Shown here in pieces: positions 41,543-51,547 of a stretch of DNA of 64,000 nucleotides. The notes under the pieces were generated by a model that saw nothing but the letters and a program-made list of their open reading frames with translations, did no database searches and was not told the origin of the DNA. Source of the stretch: Nocardia pseudobrasiliensis NBRC 108224 (lineage in GTDB: Bacteria; Actinomycetota; Actinomycetes; Mycobacteriales; Mycobacteriaceae); contig NZ_BDBS01000005.1 in the NCBI RefSeq assembly GCF_001613105.1, positions 186,001-250,000 of the forward strand. Direction: 5' to 3'. The translations under genes were made by a program, and so were the position numbers. Numbering within the stretch: the first letter of the stretch is position 1; every line of letters begins with the position of its first letter.

Positions 41543-42792
41543 GCCGGGTCGACCCGACGCATGGCGGCGACATCGTCTCGATTCCGATACCGCGGCAGGG
41601 CCTTCCAGCGTTCGTGCAGCCGAGCCAGCGCGTCGCGGTCGAGTTCCACACCCAGCCCCGGTGTTCGAGGGACCTCGATCGCACCGTCGGTGAAGCGGAA
41701 TCGCTCGGTGATCACATCCTCCGACTGCCACGGATAGTGGGTATCGCAGGCGTACCGCAGATCGGAGACGGTGGCGGCGACATGGGTCATGGCCGCGAGG
41801 CTGACTCCGAGGTGGGTGTTCGAATGCATCGACAGGCCGCGGCCCCAGGTGCGACAGACCGCGGCCAGATCGCGCGTGGCCAGCAGCCCGCCCCAGAAGT
41901 GGTGATCCGACAGCACGATCTGCACCGCGTCGCGCTCGAACGCGGGCCCGACCTCCTCGAAGGAGGTCACGATCATATTGGTGGCCAGCGGAATTCCGGT
42001 TCGCCGATGTACCTCGGCCATATCGTCGAGTCCGGCCGTCGGATCCTCGAGATATTCGATCGTCCCGCTCAGCTCCTCGGCCACCCGCAGCGCGGTCTTC
42101 AGTGACCAGCCGCCATTGGGGTCCAGACGTAAAGGCGCGGCGGGGAATTCGACCGCCAGCGCGCGCACGGCCGCGATCTCCTCCTCGGGCGGCCGCACCC
42201 CACCCTTCAGCTTGAAGGATCGAAAACCGCCGTACGCCTGGAACTTTCGGGCCTGCGCCACCACGGCGGCCGGATCCAGCGCCGCGCCCCAGTCGTCGCC
42301 CGGTACGCCCTCGTCCGGATGCTCGGCCCACTTGTAGAACAGATATCCGGAGTACTCCACTCGATCGCGCACGGCCCCGCCGAGCAGCGTATGCACCGGA
42401 ACTCCGAGATGCCTGCCCAGCGCGTCCAGCACGGCCACCTCGAAGGCCGACACCACACTCGACCGCACCTTGTCGGTGGTCAGCGCACCCCGCAGCCCGC
42501 TCGCGGCCGGTGCGCCGTCGAGCAGTGCGTCCGCGCCCCGGCCCAGTCCGGCCACGGTATTGACCGCGCCGATCGACACCCCGATCAAATCCCGCGACAG
42601 CGCCGCGGCCTGTTCCGAATAGACCGAGTCGCCATAGGTTTCGCCGAGTCCGCTCACCCCCGAGGAGGTCAGTACCTCCACGATCAACCGCGGCGTATAC
42701 GGCTGATGCACCCCGGACAGATTCAGCAGCGGCGGATCGGCGATCAGAATCGGGGTCAACCGCACGTCGGTGATCGTGGGCAGCGCGGCCAT
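41512..42792 (-). CDS. gudD: Glucarate dehydratase (enolase superfamily)
   Basis: This 426-residue enolase-superfamily enzyme dehydrates D-glucarate (or L-idarate) to 5-keto-4-deoxyglucarate. Visible residues are the base pair in FKLKGGVRPP, metal ligands in LDPNGGW, LEDPTAGLDD and ATNMIVTS, and the catalytic histidine in HSNTHLGVS. Sequence order follows E. coli GudD. Last gene of the minus-strand aldarate operon, it shares one base with the dehydrogenase stop (TGATG). Confidence 0.92.
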   Translation of the reverse strand: MAALPTITDVRLTPILIADPPLLNLSGVHQPYTPRLIVEVLTSSGVSGLGETYGDSVYSEQAAALSRDLIGVSIGAVNTVAGLGRGADALLDGAPAASGLRGALTTDKVRSSVVSAFEVAVLDALGRHLGVPVHTLLGGAVRDRVEYSGYLFYKWAEHPDEGVPGDDWGAALDPAAVVAQARKFQAYGGFRSFKLKGGVRPPEEEIAAVRALAVEFPAAPLRLDPNGGWSLKTALRVAEELSGTIEYLEDPTAGLDDMAEVHRRTGIPLATNMIVTSFEEVGPAFERDAVQIVLSDHHFWGGLLATRDLAAVCRTWGRGLSMHSNTHLGVSLAAMTHVAATVSDLRYACDTHYPWQSEDVITERFRFTDGAIEVPRTPGLGVELDRDALARLHERWKALPRYRNRDDVAAMRRVDPAYAVATGPKF

Positions 42793-44273
42793 CAGCGCGT
42801 CCCGTCCACTCGCCGGGGCAGCGACCAGGGATTGGCCTCGCGCAGCGGGGGCGGCAGCAGCGCATCGGGAAAGCCCTGCCACGCCACGGGCCGCAAAAAT
42901 CGCTCGATGGCCGCGGTACCCATGGAGGTGAAGGTCGGACATGTCGTCGCCGGATAGGGCCCGCCGTGCTGCTGGGCCCACGACAGTGTGATGCCGGTCG
43001 GCCAGCCGTTCCAGATCAGCCGACCCGCCAGCCCGGTCAGCGCGGGCAGCAGCGTGCGCACCTGATCGGCCTCGGACTCCTCGGCGTGGATCGTCGCGGT
43101 CAGGCCGGGTTCGAGAACCGCAAGCGCGGACCGCAATTCGTCGATATCGCCGTATTCGACGACCAGCGACACGGGCCCGAAGCATTCCGCCCCCAGCACA
43201 TCGATATCCGCGGCGAAGTCGGTCGCCGACACCTTCGACAGCGTCGGCCGAAAGCCCGATGCCGCGGGCTCCGGCGCGAAAAGCGCTGTCAGCGAGGGAC
43301 TTTCCGAGAGTCGATCCGAACCCGACCGATAGCCGTCGGCAATGCGCTCGTTCAGCATGGCCTGCACCGGCACCGCCTCGGCCGCCTCCCGCAGCCGATC
43401 GTCCAGACCGTGTCCGCGCGGTAGGAACAGCAATCCCGGCTTGGTGCAGAACTGCCCGGCCCCGAGCGTGAACGATTCGACGTATCCGGCCGCGATCCGC
43501 GCACCCCGCGCCCGCACCGCACCCGCGGTGACCACCACGGGATTGACACTGCCGAGCTCCCCGTAGAACGGAATCGGCCGCGGCCTGGCATTGGCGATAT
43601 CGAACAGCGCCCGCCCACCGGCCCGCGATCCGGTGAACGCCGCCGCCGCGATATCCGGATGCCGCAGCGCGCTCACCCCGGCCTGCGCACCGGTGATGAT
43701 TTCGAAGATGCCCTCCGGCGCACCGGCTTCCCGAAGCGCCGCCACCAGAACATCGCGCGTGCGCACCGACAGCTCCGGATGTCCGGGATGCGCCTTGAGT
43801 ACGACCGGACAGCCCGCGGCCAGCGCCGCGGCGGTATCGTGCCCGGCTACGCTCAGGGTCAGCGGGAAATTGCTCGCCGCGAAGACCAGAACCGGCCCGA
43901 TCGGCACCACGGTCCGGCGGATATCCGGACGCGGTCCCATCGGCCAGTCGGGATCGGCGTGATCGATGGTGGCCCTCAGGAATTCGCCGTCCGCCAGCAC
44001 CTGGGCGAACAGTCGCAGCTGAAAGACCGTGCGCACCAACTCCGATCGCAGTCGCGGCCGTTCGGGCAGCCGGGTCTCGCGCGCGGCCAGCGCCACCAGT
44101 TCGTCGCCCGCCTTGTCGAGCGCGTCGGCGGCCGCGTGCAACCAGTGCGCCCGTTCGTCCGGCGTGGTCTCCGCCGATCGCGCCGCCGCGCGCGCGGCGG
44201 CCGCGATGATTCGGTCGATCTCGACCGGCGTTGTCTCGGTCGTCATTTCGTTCTCCGTCTCCTCGGATGTCAT
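42792..44273 (-). CDS. 2-oxoglutarate semialdehyde dehydrogenase (aldehyde dehydrogenase)
   Basis: This 493-residue NADP-type aldehyde dehydrogenase has the catalytic cysteine in LGAGQFCTKPGLLF and the glutamate in PFYGELGSVNPV. The Rossmann segment FAASNFPLTLSVAGHDTAAAL belongs to the KGSADH-III group found in glucarate pathways. It oxidises 2,5-dioxopentanoate to 2-oxoglutarate, the last step of the pathway. The start at 44273 overlaps the preceding stop (ATGA); ATG 44245 is possible. Confidence 0.93.
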   Translation of the reverse strand: MTSEETENEMTTETTPVEIDRIIAAAARAAARSAETTPDERAHWLHAAADALDKAGDELVALAARETRLPERPRLRSELVRTVFQLRLFAQVLADGEFLRATIDHADPDWPMGPRPDIRRTVVPIGPVLVFAASNFPLTLSVAGHDTAAALAAGCPVVLKAHPGHPELSVRTRDVLVAALREAGAPEGIFEIITGAQAGVSALRHPDIAAAAFTGSRAGGRALFDIANARPRPIPFYGELGSVNPVVVTAGAVRARGARIAAGYVESFTLGAGQFCTKPGLLFLPRGHGLDDRLREAAEAVPVQAMLNERIADGYRSGSDRLSESPSLTALFAPEPAASGFRPTLSKVSATDFAADIDVLGAECFGPVSLVVEYGDIDELRSALAVLEPGLTATIHAEESEADQVRTLLPALTGLAGRLIWNGWPTGITLSWAQQHGGPYPATTCPTFTSMGTAAIERFLRPVAWQGFPDALLPPPLREANPWSLPRRVDGTR

Positions 44274-45409
44274 AGCCGCACCTCGTCGTCGGCGACGGTC
44301 CACGCGCGGGCCTGCTCGCTGATCGTCACGCCGAGCCCGGGCCGCGCGGACAGCCACATCCGCCCGTCCCGAATCCGCATGCGCTCGTCGAACAGCGGAT
44401 CGAACCATTCGAAATGCTCCACCCAGGATTCGAGCGGATAGGCGGCCGCCAGATGCGCGTGCACCTCCATCATGAAATGCGGTGCCAGGGGCAGATGTTC
44501 GCGCGCCGCCTGCGCGGCGACCTCGAGAAACCGGGTGATCCCGCCGACGCGCGGCGCGTCCGGCTGCACGATATCCACACCGCCGCGGATCAATTCGCCA
44601 TGTTCCGCGGCGCTGACGAGCATCTCGCCGGTGGCGATCGGGGTGTCGAAGGTCCGGGCCAGCTGCCCGTGCCCCGCGAAATCGTAGGCGTCCAGGGGCT
44701 CCTCGATCCAGGTCAGGCCGAACGGCTCGAGGTCGCGGCACATCCGCCGCGCGGTGGGCCGGTCCCACTGCTGATTCGCGTCGACCATGAGCGGCACGCG
44801 GTCGCCGATCTTCTCCCGCACCGCGCGCACCCGGGCCAGATCCACCGCATGATCGGGATGTCCGACCTTGATCTTGATACCGCCGATGCCGCGCGCCAGC
44901 GATTCGGCGGCCCGATCGAGCACCTCCTCGATCGGCGCGTGCAGGAAGCCGCCGGAGGTGTTGTAGCAGCGCACCGAATCCCGATGCGCGCCTATCAGTT
45001 TCGCCAGCGGCAAGCCGGCCCGCTTGGCCTTCAGATCCCACAGCGCGATATCGAAGGCCGCGATGGCCTGCACCGCGAGCCCGCTGCGTCCGACCGACGC
45101 GCCCGCCCACATCAGCCGATCCCAGATGCGCCCGATATCGCTGGGATCCTGACCCAGCAGTTCGGGCGCGAGCTCGCGAGCATGGGCGAATTGGCCGGGA
45201 CCGCCCGCACGCTTGGCATAGCCGAATCCGATACCCCGCAGGCCCGCCGCGCTGTCGATCTCGGCCAGCAGCACCGACACCTCGGACATCGGTCGCTGCC
45301 GCCCGGTGAGCACCTTGGCATCGCTGATGCCGTCGGGCAGCGGCACCGTGATCGAGGAGATCCGCACCCCGGTGATCCGATCGAGCACCGGGGAATCAAA
45401 GTCAGGCAA
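44270..45409 (-). CDS. L-talarate/galactarate dehydratase-like enolase superfamily enzyme
   Basis: This 379-residue protein resembles Salmonella L-talarate/galactarate dehydratase, sharing [31 protein letters not shown] and [10 protein letters not shown]. Catalytic Lys179/Lys181 (KIKVG), metal ligands Asp210, Glu236 and Glu262, and His311 ([10 protein letters not shown]) are all present. It would dehydrate galactarate (the product of galacturonate oxidation) to the same keto-deoxy acid as GudD. The start is an unusual TTG overlapping the kdgD stop by 8 bp. Confidence 0.9.
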   Translation of the reverse strand: MPDFDSPVLDRITGVRISSITVPLPDGISDAKVLTGRQRPMSEVSVLLAEIDSAAGLRGIGFGYAKRAGGPGQFAHARELAPELLGQDPSDIGRIWDRLMWAGASVGRSGLAVQAIAAFDIALWDLKAKRAGLPLAKLIGAHRDSVRCYNTSGGFLHAPIEEVLDRAAESLARGIGGIKIKVGHPDHAVDLARVRAVREKIGDRVPLMVDANQQWDRPTARRMCRDLEPFGLTWIEEPLDAYDFAGHGQLARTFDTPIATGEMLVSAAEHGELIRGGVDIVQPDAPRVGGITRFLEVAAQAAREHLPLAPHFMMEVHAHLAAAYPLESWVEHFEWFDPLFDERMRIRDGRMWLSARPGLGVTISEQARAWTVADDEVRL

Positions 45410-46316
45410 TGCTTTTCACCAGTTCGGTCAGATCGGCCAGTTCGGCCTCGGTCAGATCGGTCAGCGGCGGCCGCACCCGGCTCGACGGCCGCCCGACCGC
45501 CGCCAGCCCCGCCTTGACGATCGATACCGCGTAACCGGGACCGCGATCGCGAATATCCAGATACGGCAGCACGAACGAGCGCAGCAGTCGATAGACGCCG
45601 GCACGATCCTGCGCGCGCACCGTGCGATAGAACTCCAGCGCGAACTCCGGTACGAAGTTGAAGATCGCCGAGGAGTATGTGGTGACGCCCATCTGCGTAT
45701 AGGGCAGCGCGAAGGTCTCCGCGGTCGGCAGACCGCCGATATAGGTCAGCCGATCGCCCAGCCGGGCGTAGATGCGGGTCATCGTCTCGATACTGCCGAC
45801 ACCGTCCTTGAAGCCGACCAGATTCGCGCAGCGCTCGGCCATGCGGGCCACGGTCACATCGTCGCAGGCGGCATTGCCGCGGCTGTAGAAGATCACGCCC
45901 AGCGAGGTGGCCGCGCACACCGCCGCGACATGTTCGACCAGTCCGTCCGGCCCGACCTCGGTCAGATAGGGTGGCAGCAGCAGAATGCCTTGTGCCCCAG
46001 CGGCTTCCGCGGACCGAGCCTGTTCCACGGCGATCGCGGTCCCGGCCGTTGCGGGCGCGATCACCGGCACCCGTCCGGCGGTCTCGGCCACGGCCGCGCG
46101 CACCACGCGATCGATCTCGGCGCCGGTGAGCGAGAAGCCCTCGCCGGTGCCGCCCGCCGCGAACAGGCCCGCGACGTCGTACCGCGCGAGCCAGTCGATG
46201 TGCTCCCGATAGGCGGCCTCGTCGAAGGCCAGTTCGTCGTCGAAATGGGTGACCGGGAACGACAGCAGGCCGCGGCCCAGTGCCGGTCCGAGCTCGTCGG
46301 CGGACAGCTGCGACAC
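45402..46316 (-). CDS. kdgD: 5-dehydro-4-deoxyglucarate dehydratase
   Basis: This 304-residue DHDPS/NAL-family class I lyase converts 5-keto-4-deoxyglucarate to 2-oxoglutarate semialdehyde with decarboxylation. Motifs are [20 protein letters not shown], the YSRG tyrosine and the Schiff-base lysine in [10 protein letters not shown]. The GTG start at 46316 has AGGAGG upstream. First enzyme gene of the minus-strand operon, 30 bp after the LysR gene. Confidence 0.94.
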   Translation of the reverse strand: MSQLSADELGPALGRGLLSFPVTHFDDELAFDEAAYREHIDWLARYDVAGLFAAGGTGEGFSLTGAEIDRVVRAAVAETAGRVPVIAPATAGTAIAVEQARSAEAAGAQGILLLPPYLTEVGPDGLVEHVAAVCAATSLGVIFYSRGNAACDDVTVARMAERCANLVGFKDGVGSIETMTRIYARLGDRLTYIGGLPTAETFALPYTQMGVTTYSSAIFNFVPEFALEFYRTVRAQDRAGVYRLLRSFVLPYLDIRDRGPGYAVSIVKAGLAAVGRPSSRVRPPLTDLTEAELADLTELVKSIA

Positions 46317-46346
46317 CGAATTCCTCCTCGTTCAGTTCGACCGGGC

Positions 46347-47234
46347 CTAGGTGGGCCAGGTCTCGACCAGGTCGACGACGCGACGCAGGGCCGGATTGGC
46401 CGGTCGTCGCCGCCAGACCGCGTACAGTTCGGCGCGTTCGCTCACCCCCGACAGGGGCCGATAACTCACACCGTCCGGATGCAGATGCCGAGCTGTCTCC
46501 GGCACCAGCGCCAATCCGCGCCCGGCCGCCACCAGCGCGAGCATGGTGTGCACCTGGGTAAGCCGATCGGCGGGTTCGTAGGACACCCCGGCCAGGACCC
46601 GGTTCATCAATTCCGCGAAATAGCGTGCGGGGCCGGGTGCGTAGACCAGCATGCGCTGACCCTCCAACTCACGCACCGGAATCGGATCGGCGATCGCGAG
46701 CCGGTGCTCGGCGGGCGCGGCCAGCATCAGTGGTTCGCGATGGACCAGGCGGCCGTCGAATTCGGCGCGGTCGAACGGCGGGCGCGCGAGCGCCAGATCC
46801 AGTTTGCCGCTGGACAATTCGTCGAACTGCACGGCGCTGACCTGCTCGCCGAGGATCAGCTCGACCGTGGGCAGCGCCTCGGAGATCCGATTGAGGAACC
46901 GGCCCAGGAATCCGAATCCGGCGGTGGCGGTGAATCCGATGCGCACCGTGCCGGAATGTCCGGCGGCCACCAGCCGCGCGGTGCTCGGGGCGGCCTCGGC
47001 CAGTGCCAGCAGTCGGCGCGCCTCGGCCAGGAAGACCGCACCGGCGGGAGTCAGCTCCACCTGGCGCTGGGTGCGATCCAGCAGCAGTACGCCGACATCG
47101 CGTTCGAGCTTCTGGATCTGTCGGCTCAGCGGAGGTTGCGTCATCCGCAATCGTTCGGCGGCCCGGCGGAAATTGCCCTCTTCGGCGACCGCGACGAAAC
47201 CACGCACCTGTTCCAGGGACAACATGGCGGTCAC
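46347..47234 (-). CDS. LysR family transcriptional regulator of the aldarate operon
   Basis: This 295-residue LysR protein has an N-terminal winged helix (VAEEGNFRRAAERLRMTQPPLSRQIQ pattern, residues 15-40) and a periplasmic-binding-like effector domain. It is cotranscribed ahead of kdgD, so it probably regulates its own operon in response to an aldarate. The GTG start at 47234 has GAAGGA upstream. The divergent region to the IclR gene holds the dyad TGATAC/GTATCA (47289-47294 and 47313-47318). Confidence 0.92.
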   Translation of the reverse strand: MTAMLSLEQVRGFVAVAEEGNFRRAAERLRMTQPPLSRQIQKLERDVGVLLLDRTQRQVELTPAGAVFLAEARRLLALAEAAPSTARLVAAGHSGTVRIGFTATAGFGFLGRFLNRISEALPTVELILGEQVSAVQFDELSSGKLDLALARPPFDRAEFDGRLVHREPLMLAAPAEHRLAIADPIPVRELEGQRMLVYAPGPARYFAELMNRVLAGVSYEPADRLTQVHTMLALVAAGRGLALVPETARHLHPDGVSYRPLSGVSERAELYAVWRRRPANPALRRVVDLVETWPT

Positions 47235-47418
47235 GATCGGTCCTTCGGTCGCATGAATCTGCTCTCCCTGCAGGCTAGGAGCGGTCTTTGATACCAGTCC
47301 AACATCATTTGAGTATCAGCGAGTGCGAAACGGGTATCGGAGATTCGTTCACATATGTAGCCGCGATTCAGCCCCCGGATTAGCCTGCGAGACACAGGCA
47401 GTCGATCGAAGGAGTGTC

Positions 47419-48213
47419 ATGTCACGCGGCGTCGGGCTGGGACGTGCCGAGCCGGAGAGCGGTGTGAAATCCGCGCGACGGGCGATCGCGGTGCTGGAGG
47501 TGTTCGCGGCCAACCGATCTTGGCTCGCGCTGGCCGAAATACACGCCGCCACCGGCTTTCCGCGCTCGAGCCTGCACGGCCTGCTGCGCACGCTGCGCGA
47601 TGCGGGCTGGCTCGAGGCCGACGAATCGGGCAGCCGATTCCGGCTCGGCGTGCGCGCATTGGTCTGTGGCACGGCTTATCTCGACCGCGATCCGGCGATC
47701 CCGTTCGCCACCGAAACCCTCGAGCGCCTGCGCGAGGAGACGGGCTTCACCACCCACTACGCCCGGCTGGCGGGCACCGAGGTGGTGTATCTGGAGACGC
47801 GCGAATCGCGTAGTTCGGTGCATCTGGTGTCACGGGTGGGCCGCGCGCTGCCCGCGCACGCCACGGCTCTGGGCAAGGCGCTGCTGGCGGAACTGGCCGA
47901 CGGGGAACTGGCCGCGCTGCTGGCCCCTCGGCTGGCGGCGCTCACCCCGGCGACCATCACCGAACGTCCCGCGCTACAGGCGGAATTGGGTGTGGTGCGC
48001 GAGCGCGGCTACGCGACCGAACGCGAGGAGGGCACCGCGGGCGTCGCCTGCGCCGCGGCGGCGGTGCCGTATCGCATCCCCGCCACCGACGCCCTGAGCT
48101 GTTCCATCCCGGTCGATCGAGTCACCGAGGGGGAGCAGCATCGTATCGGCGCGCTGCTGCGCGACGCCGCCGTCGAACTGGCCCGGCAACTGCGCCGAGC
48201 CGGAATTCGCTGA
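47419..48213 (+). CDS. IclR family transcriptional regulator
   Basis: This 264-residue IclR regulator has an N-terminal winged helix (SARRAIAVLEVFAAN, FPRSSLHGLLRTL) and the IclR effector domain (LPAHATALGKALLAEL). The start at 47419 is set by a near-perfect GAAGGAG 4 nt upstream. It precedes the uronate dehydrogenase gene by 30 bp on the same strand and probably controls the udh-transporter-lactonase genes. Confidence 0.93.
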   Translation: MSRGVGLGRAEPESGVKSARRAIAVLEVFAANRSWLALAEIHAATGFPRSSLHGLLRTLRDAGWLEADESGSRFRLGVRALVCGTAYLDRDPAIPFATETLERLREETGFTTHYARLAGTEVVYLETRESRSSVHLVSRVGRALPAHATALGKALLAELADGELAALLAPRLAALTPATITERPALQAELGVVRERGYATEREEGTAGVACAAAAVPYRIPATDALSCSIPVDRVTEGEQHRIGALLRDAAVELARQLRRAGIR

Positions 48214-48243
48214 TTACCAGCTTGATTCGGCAAGGAGTGATCC

Positions 48244-49035
48244 ATGGAGCGTGTGCTCATCACCGGCGCGGCCGGTATCGTCGGCGCGCTGATGCGGCCG
48301 CGACTGGCCCGCCCCGGGCGGGTGCTGCGGCTGCTCGACCTCGCCCCGCTCGAACCCGCGAGTCCCGACGAGGAGATCGTCACCGGATCGGTCACCGATC
48401 CGCAGGTCATGGCCGCGGCCTGCCGCGGGATCGACGCCCTGATCCATCTCGGCGGCATCAGCCGGGAGGACGGCTGGGAGCGGATCGTCGAGGTCAATAT
48501 CGACGGCACGCATACCGTGCTCGAGGCCGCCCGGGTCGCCGGAGTGCCCCGCGTCGTCCTGGCGTCGAGCAATCATTCGGTCGGCTTCCGCGCGGTCGGT
48601 GAGGCGGGGCCCGCGGGCCTGCCGTCGGACAGCAGTCCGCGACCCGACACCTACTACGGCGTCAGCAAGGCGGCCGTGGAAGCGCTTGGCAGTCTCTATC
48701 ATTCGCGGTTCGGGATGGATGTCACCTGCCTGCGCATCGGCAGCTGTTTCGAACGGCCCACCGATGTGCGTCAGCTGTCGATCTGGCTGTCGCCGGACGA
48801 CTGCGCCCGGCTGCTGGAGGCGTGCCTGGCCACCGAGAAATCGGATTACCGTGTGCTGTGGGGGGTTTCGGCCAATACCCGCGGCGTGGTCTCGCTGCGC
48901 GAGGCCGAACTGATCGGCTATCGCAGCCATGACGACGCCGAGCGGTACGCGGCCGAGGTATCGCCGGGTGAACTGCCGGAACTCCTGGGCGGCGCGTTCT
49001 GCGAAGTGCCACTGGGGCAACACAATCCGATCTGA
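48244..49035 (+). CDS. udh: Uronate dehydrogenase (NAD+), SDR extended-type
   Basis: This 263-residue SDR has the dinucleotide motif TGAAGIVG, the catalytic YYGVSK tyrosine-lysine pair and the Udh-specific segments ASSNHSVGF, RIGSCFERP and FCEVPLGQHNPI-like end. It oxidises D-glucuronate or D-galacturonate to the aldaro-lactone. AAGGAG precedes the ATG. It supplies substrate for the lactonase and the two dehydratases in the neighbourhood. Confidence 0.93.
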   Translation: MERVLITGAAGIVGALMRPRLARPGRVLRLLDLAPLEPASPDEEIVTGSVTDPQVMAAACRGIDALIHLGGISREDGWERIVEVNIDGTHTVLEAARVAGVPRVVLASSNHSVGFRAVGEAGPAGLPSDSSPRPDTYYGVSKAAVEALGSLYHSRFGMDVTCLRIGSCFERPTDVRQLSIWLSPDDCARLLEACLATEKSDYRVLWGVSANTRGVVSLREAELIGYRSHDDAERYAAEVSPGELPELLGGAFCEVPLGQHNPI

Positions 49036-49109
49036 CGATTCACATATCTGAACGCATCCCTCGATACCGAATAAGCATCGGAATTCGTATTGTGTTCGCC
49101 ATACCGGCA

Positions 49110-49125
49110 TGTGACCCTGAGCACA
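49110..49125. promoter_or_regulatory. CRP-like site before the sugar transporter gene
   Basis: TGTGACCCTGAGCACA matches TGTGA-N6-TCACA at 9 of 10 fixed positions and ends 28 nt before the transporter ATG, close enough to overlap its promoter. Confidence 0.5.
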
Positions 49126-49153
49126 CTTATCTGGCTCGGCAAGGAAGTCGCAT

Positions 49154-50503
49154 ATGCGGATCGGGGTCTGGAATCTCTATTTCTTCGGGGCGCTCGGCGG
49201 AATTCTGTTCGGTTACGACCTCGGGGTGATTTCCGGGGTTCTGCTGTTCGTCAAACCACTGTGGCAGCTCGGGTCTGTGGCCCAGGGTGTACTCGGCGGC
49301 TGTCTGGCGGCGGGGGCGGTACTCGGCGCGGCCTTCGCCGGGCGCATCACCGACCGGTGGGGGCGGCGGCGCTCGATCATGGTGGCCGCGGTGGTATTCA
49401 CCATCGGAGTACTCGGTTGCACCGTCGCGCCGAATTTCGCGATCCTGGTGGTGGCCCGCTTCGTCACCGGCGTCGCGGTCGGCTGCTCCTCGGCGACCGT
49501 GCCGACCTATCTGTCCGAACTCGCGCCGACGCGGGTGCGCGGCGCGCTGTCGACGCTGAATCAGTTGATGATCGTGTCCGGCATCCTGATCGCCTACATC
49601 GTCGACTGGGCGCTGTCGGACGCGCAGAACTGGCGGCTGATGTTCGCCATCGCCGCGATCCCCGCGGTGGTGCTGTTCTTCGGTCTGATCGGCATGCCCG
49701 AGACACCGCGCTGGCTGGTGAAGGCCGGACGTGAGGCCGAGGCCCGCGAGGTGCTCGAGCGGACCCACCGCGACGGCGATATCGAGGGCGAACTAGCCAA
49801 CATCCGCGAGGTGATCCGGCTCGACGCCGAACAGCGCGGGCGGCTGCGCGATCTGCTGACGCCCTGGGCGCGTCCGGCGCTGATCGTCGCGCTGATCCTC
49901 GCGATCGGCCAGCAGTTCGCCGGTACCAACGCGGTGAATCTGTACGCCCCCACGATGTTCAAGGATCTCGGCCTGGCCAATAACGGCTCGCTGCTGGCGT
50001 CGATCATCATGGGCGCGGTGAAGGTGGTCTTCACCGCCTGGGTGTTCCTGGTGGTGGACCGCTGGGGTCGCAAACCCCTGCTGCTCATCGGCAATGTGCT
50101 GATGGCGCTGGCGCTGTTCCTGCTGGGCGCGGCGGTGCTGGGTATGGACAAGGGCACGGGGACCGGCATCGTGGCGCTGGTTCTGCTCAATCTCTACTGG
50201 GTCGGTTACGAACTCGGGTGGGGCGCGGTGGTCTGGGTGATGATGGCCGAGATCTTCCCGCTGCGGGTGCGCGGCATCGGCATGGGCGCGGGCAGTGTGG
50301 TGCTGTGGGCGTCGACCTTCGCCATCACCTTCCTGTTCCCGGTGATGAACGACCATCTGGGACTGGCCTGTTCGGCCTGGATCTTCGCCGCGGTGAGCGT
50401 GGTGCTGTTCGTGCTGGTGCGCCGATTCGTACCGGAGACCAAGGGGCGCAGCCTCGAACAGATCGAATTGGATCTGCGCGATCGGGTCGGGGGAGCGGCG
50501 TGA
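49154..50503 (+). CDS. MFS sugar porter, probable uronate importer
   Basis: This 449-residue major facilitator of the sugar porter family has about twelve helices, GGILFGYDLGVISG in helix 1, the loop motif ITDRWGRRRS, PTYLSELAPTRVRGAL, and the C-terminal PETKGRSLEQIE. By context it imports uronates or aldarates. AAGGAAG lies upstream of the ATG. It overlaps the lactonase gene by 4 bp (GTGA). Confidence 0.92.
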   Translation: MRIGVWNLYFFGALGGILFGYDLGVISGVLLFVKPLWQLGSVAQGVLGGCLAAGAVLGAAFAGRITDRWGRRRSIMVAAVVFTIGVLGCTVAPNFAILVVARFVTGVAVGCSSATVPTYLSELAPTRVRGALSTLNQLMIVSGILIAYIVDWALSDAQNWRLMFAIAAIPAVVLFFGLIGMPETPRWLVKAGREAEAREVLERTHRDGDIEGELANIREVIRLDAEQRGRLRDLLTPWARPALIVALILAIGQQFAGTNAVNLYAPTMFKDLGLANNGSLLASIIMGAVKVVFTAWVFLVVDRWGRKPLLLIGNVLMALALFLLGAAVLGMDKGTGTGIVALVLLNLYWVGYELGWGAVVWVMMAEIFPLRVRGIGMGAGSVVLWASTFAITFLFPVMNDHLGLACSAWIFAAVSVVLFVLVRRFVPETKGRSLEQIELDLRDRVGGAA

Positions 50504-51516
50504 GCGTGGTCTATGTCTCCAATGCGGCGAGCGCCGAGATCTCGGTGCTGCGGCTGGACTCCGACGGTGGGCTGGCGCATATCCAGACCATCGCCACCGG
50601 AGGTACGGTCATGCCGCTGGCGCTCTCGCCGGACCGCCGTCGGCTCCACGCCGCGCTGCGCTCGCGGCCGTATTCGGTCTCGAGTTTCGGAATCGATTCC
50701 GAGACAGGGCGTTTGCGGCATCGATCCACGGTGCTGCTGCCGGACAATATGGCGTATATGACCACCGATCGCAGCGGTCGATATCTGCTGTCGGCGTCCT
50801 ATACGGGAAATGTGGTCTCGGTCAACGCCATCTGGCTCAACGGTGTGGTGGAGGAGCGGCCCGTCGCGGTGTATTCCACACCGCCGCACGCACACTCGGT
50901 CGTGGCGGATCCGTCGAATCGGTATCTGTTCGTGGCCGCGCTGGGCGGCGATGCGATCCTGCAGTACCTGTTCGATCCGGACACCGGCCGCGCCGTGCCG
51001 AACACCCCGCCGGTCGTCTCCGTCAAATCCGGCGCCGGGCCGCGACATCTGATCTTTCATCCAGGTGGGTGCTTCGTCTATGTGAGCAATGAACTCGACG
51101 GCACGGTCGGAGCCTACGAATTCGATTCGTACTCAGGCACTCTCGCGCTGATCGATCAGTATCCGGCCCTGCCGCCCGGCGTCACGCGGGCCTGGACCGC
51201 CGAGCTGCGGCTCACCCCCGACGGCCGTCACCTCTATGTATCCGAGCGGAACTCGAGTACTCTGGCCGGATTCCGGGTCGATCCCGCCTCCGGGGCGCTG
51301 GAACCGATCGGCCACACCCCTACCGAAACCTGTCCGCGCGGCTTCGCGATCGATCCCGGCGGCCGCTTCGCGGTGGTCGCAGGTCAGCGCTCCGACTCGG
51401 TGACCGTACACGTCATCGACCCGACGACGGGCGCGCTGACCACGCACACCCGGCTGCCGGTCGGCCGGGATCCGAACTGGGTCGAGATCGTCGATCTGCC
51501 CGCTGTGCCATGCTGA
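50500..51516 (+). CDS. Lactonase family beta-propeller protein (YbhE/Pgl-like)
   Basis: This 338-residue seven-bladed propeller of the 6-phosphogluconolactonase (COG2706) family has repeated blades such as PLALSPDRRRLHAAL, GPRHLIFHPGGCFVYVSNELD and LRLTPDGRHLYVSER. Coupled to the transporter and placed after udh, it most likely opens the aldarolactone formed by Udh rather than 6-phosphogluconolactone. The substrate is inference. Confidence 0.88.
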   Translation: MSVVYVSNAASAEISVLRLDSDGGLAHIQTIATGGTVMPLALSPDRRRLHAALRSRPYSVSSFGIDSETGRLRHRSTVLLPDNMAYMTTDRSGRYLLSASYTGNVVSVNAIWLNGVVEERPVAVYSTPPHAHSVVADPSNRYLFVAALGGDAILQYLFDPDTGRAVPNTPPVVSVKSGAGPRHLIFHPGGCFVYVSNELDGTVGAYEFDSYSGTLALIDQYPALPPGVTRAWTAELRLTPDGRHLYVSERNSSTLAGFRVDPASGALEPIGHTPTETCPRGFAIDPGGRFAVVAGQRSDSVTVHVIDPTTGALTTHTRLPVGRDPNWVEIVDLPAVPC

Positions 51517-51547
51517 GAGGCATCAGGTGACGAGTCGGGGAGGCGAT

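Noticed and set aside
44414..47291. Long plus-strand frames opposite the aldarate operon
   Set aside because: They are antisense shadows of the dehydratase, KdgD and LysR genes, all of which show intact catalytic or DNA-binding motifs.
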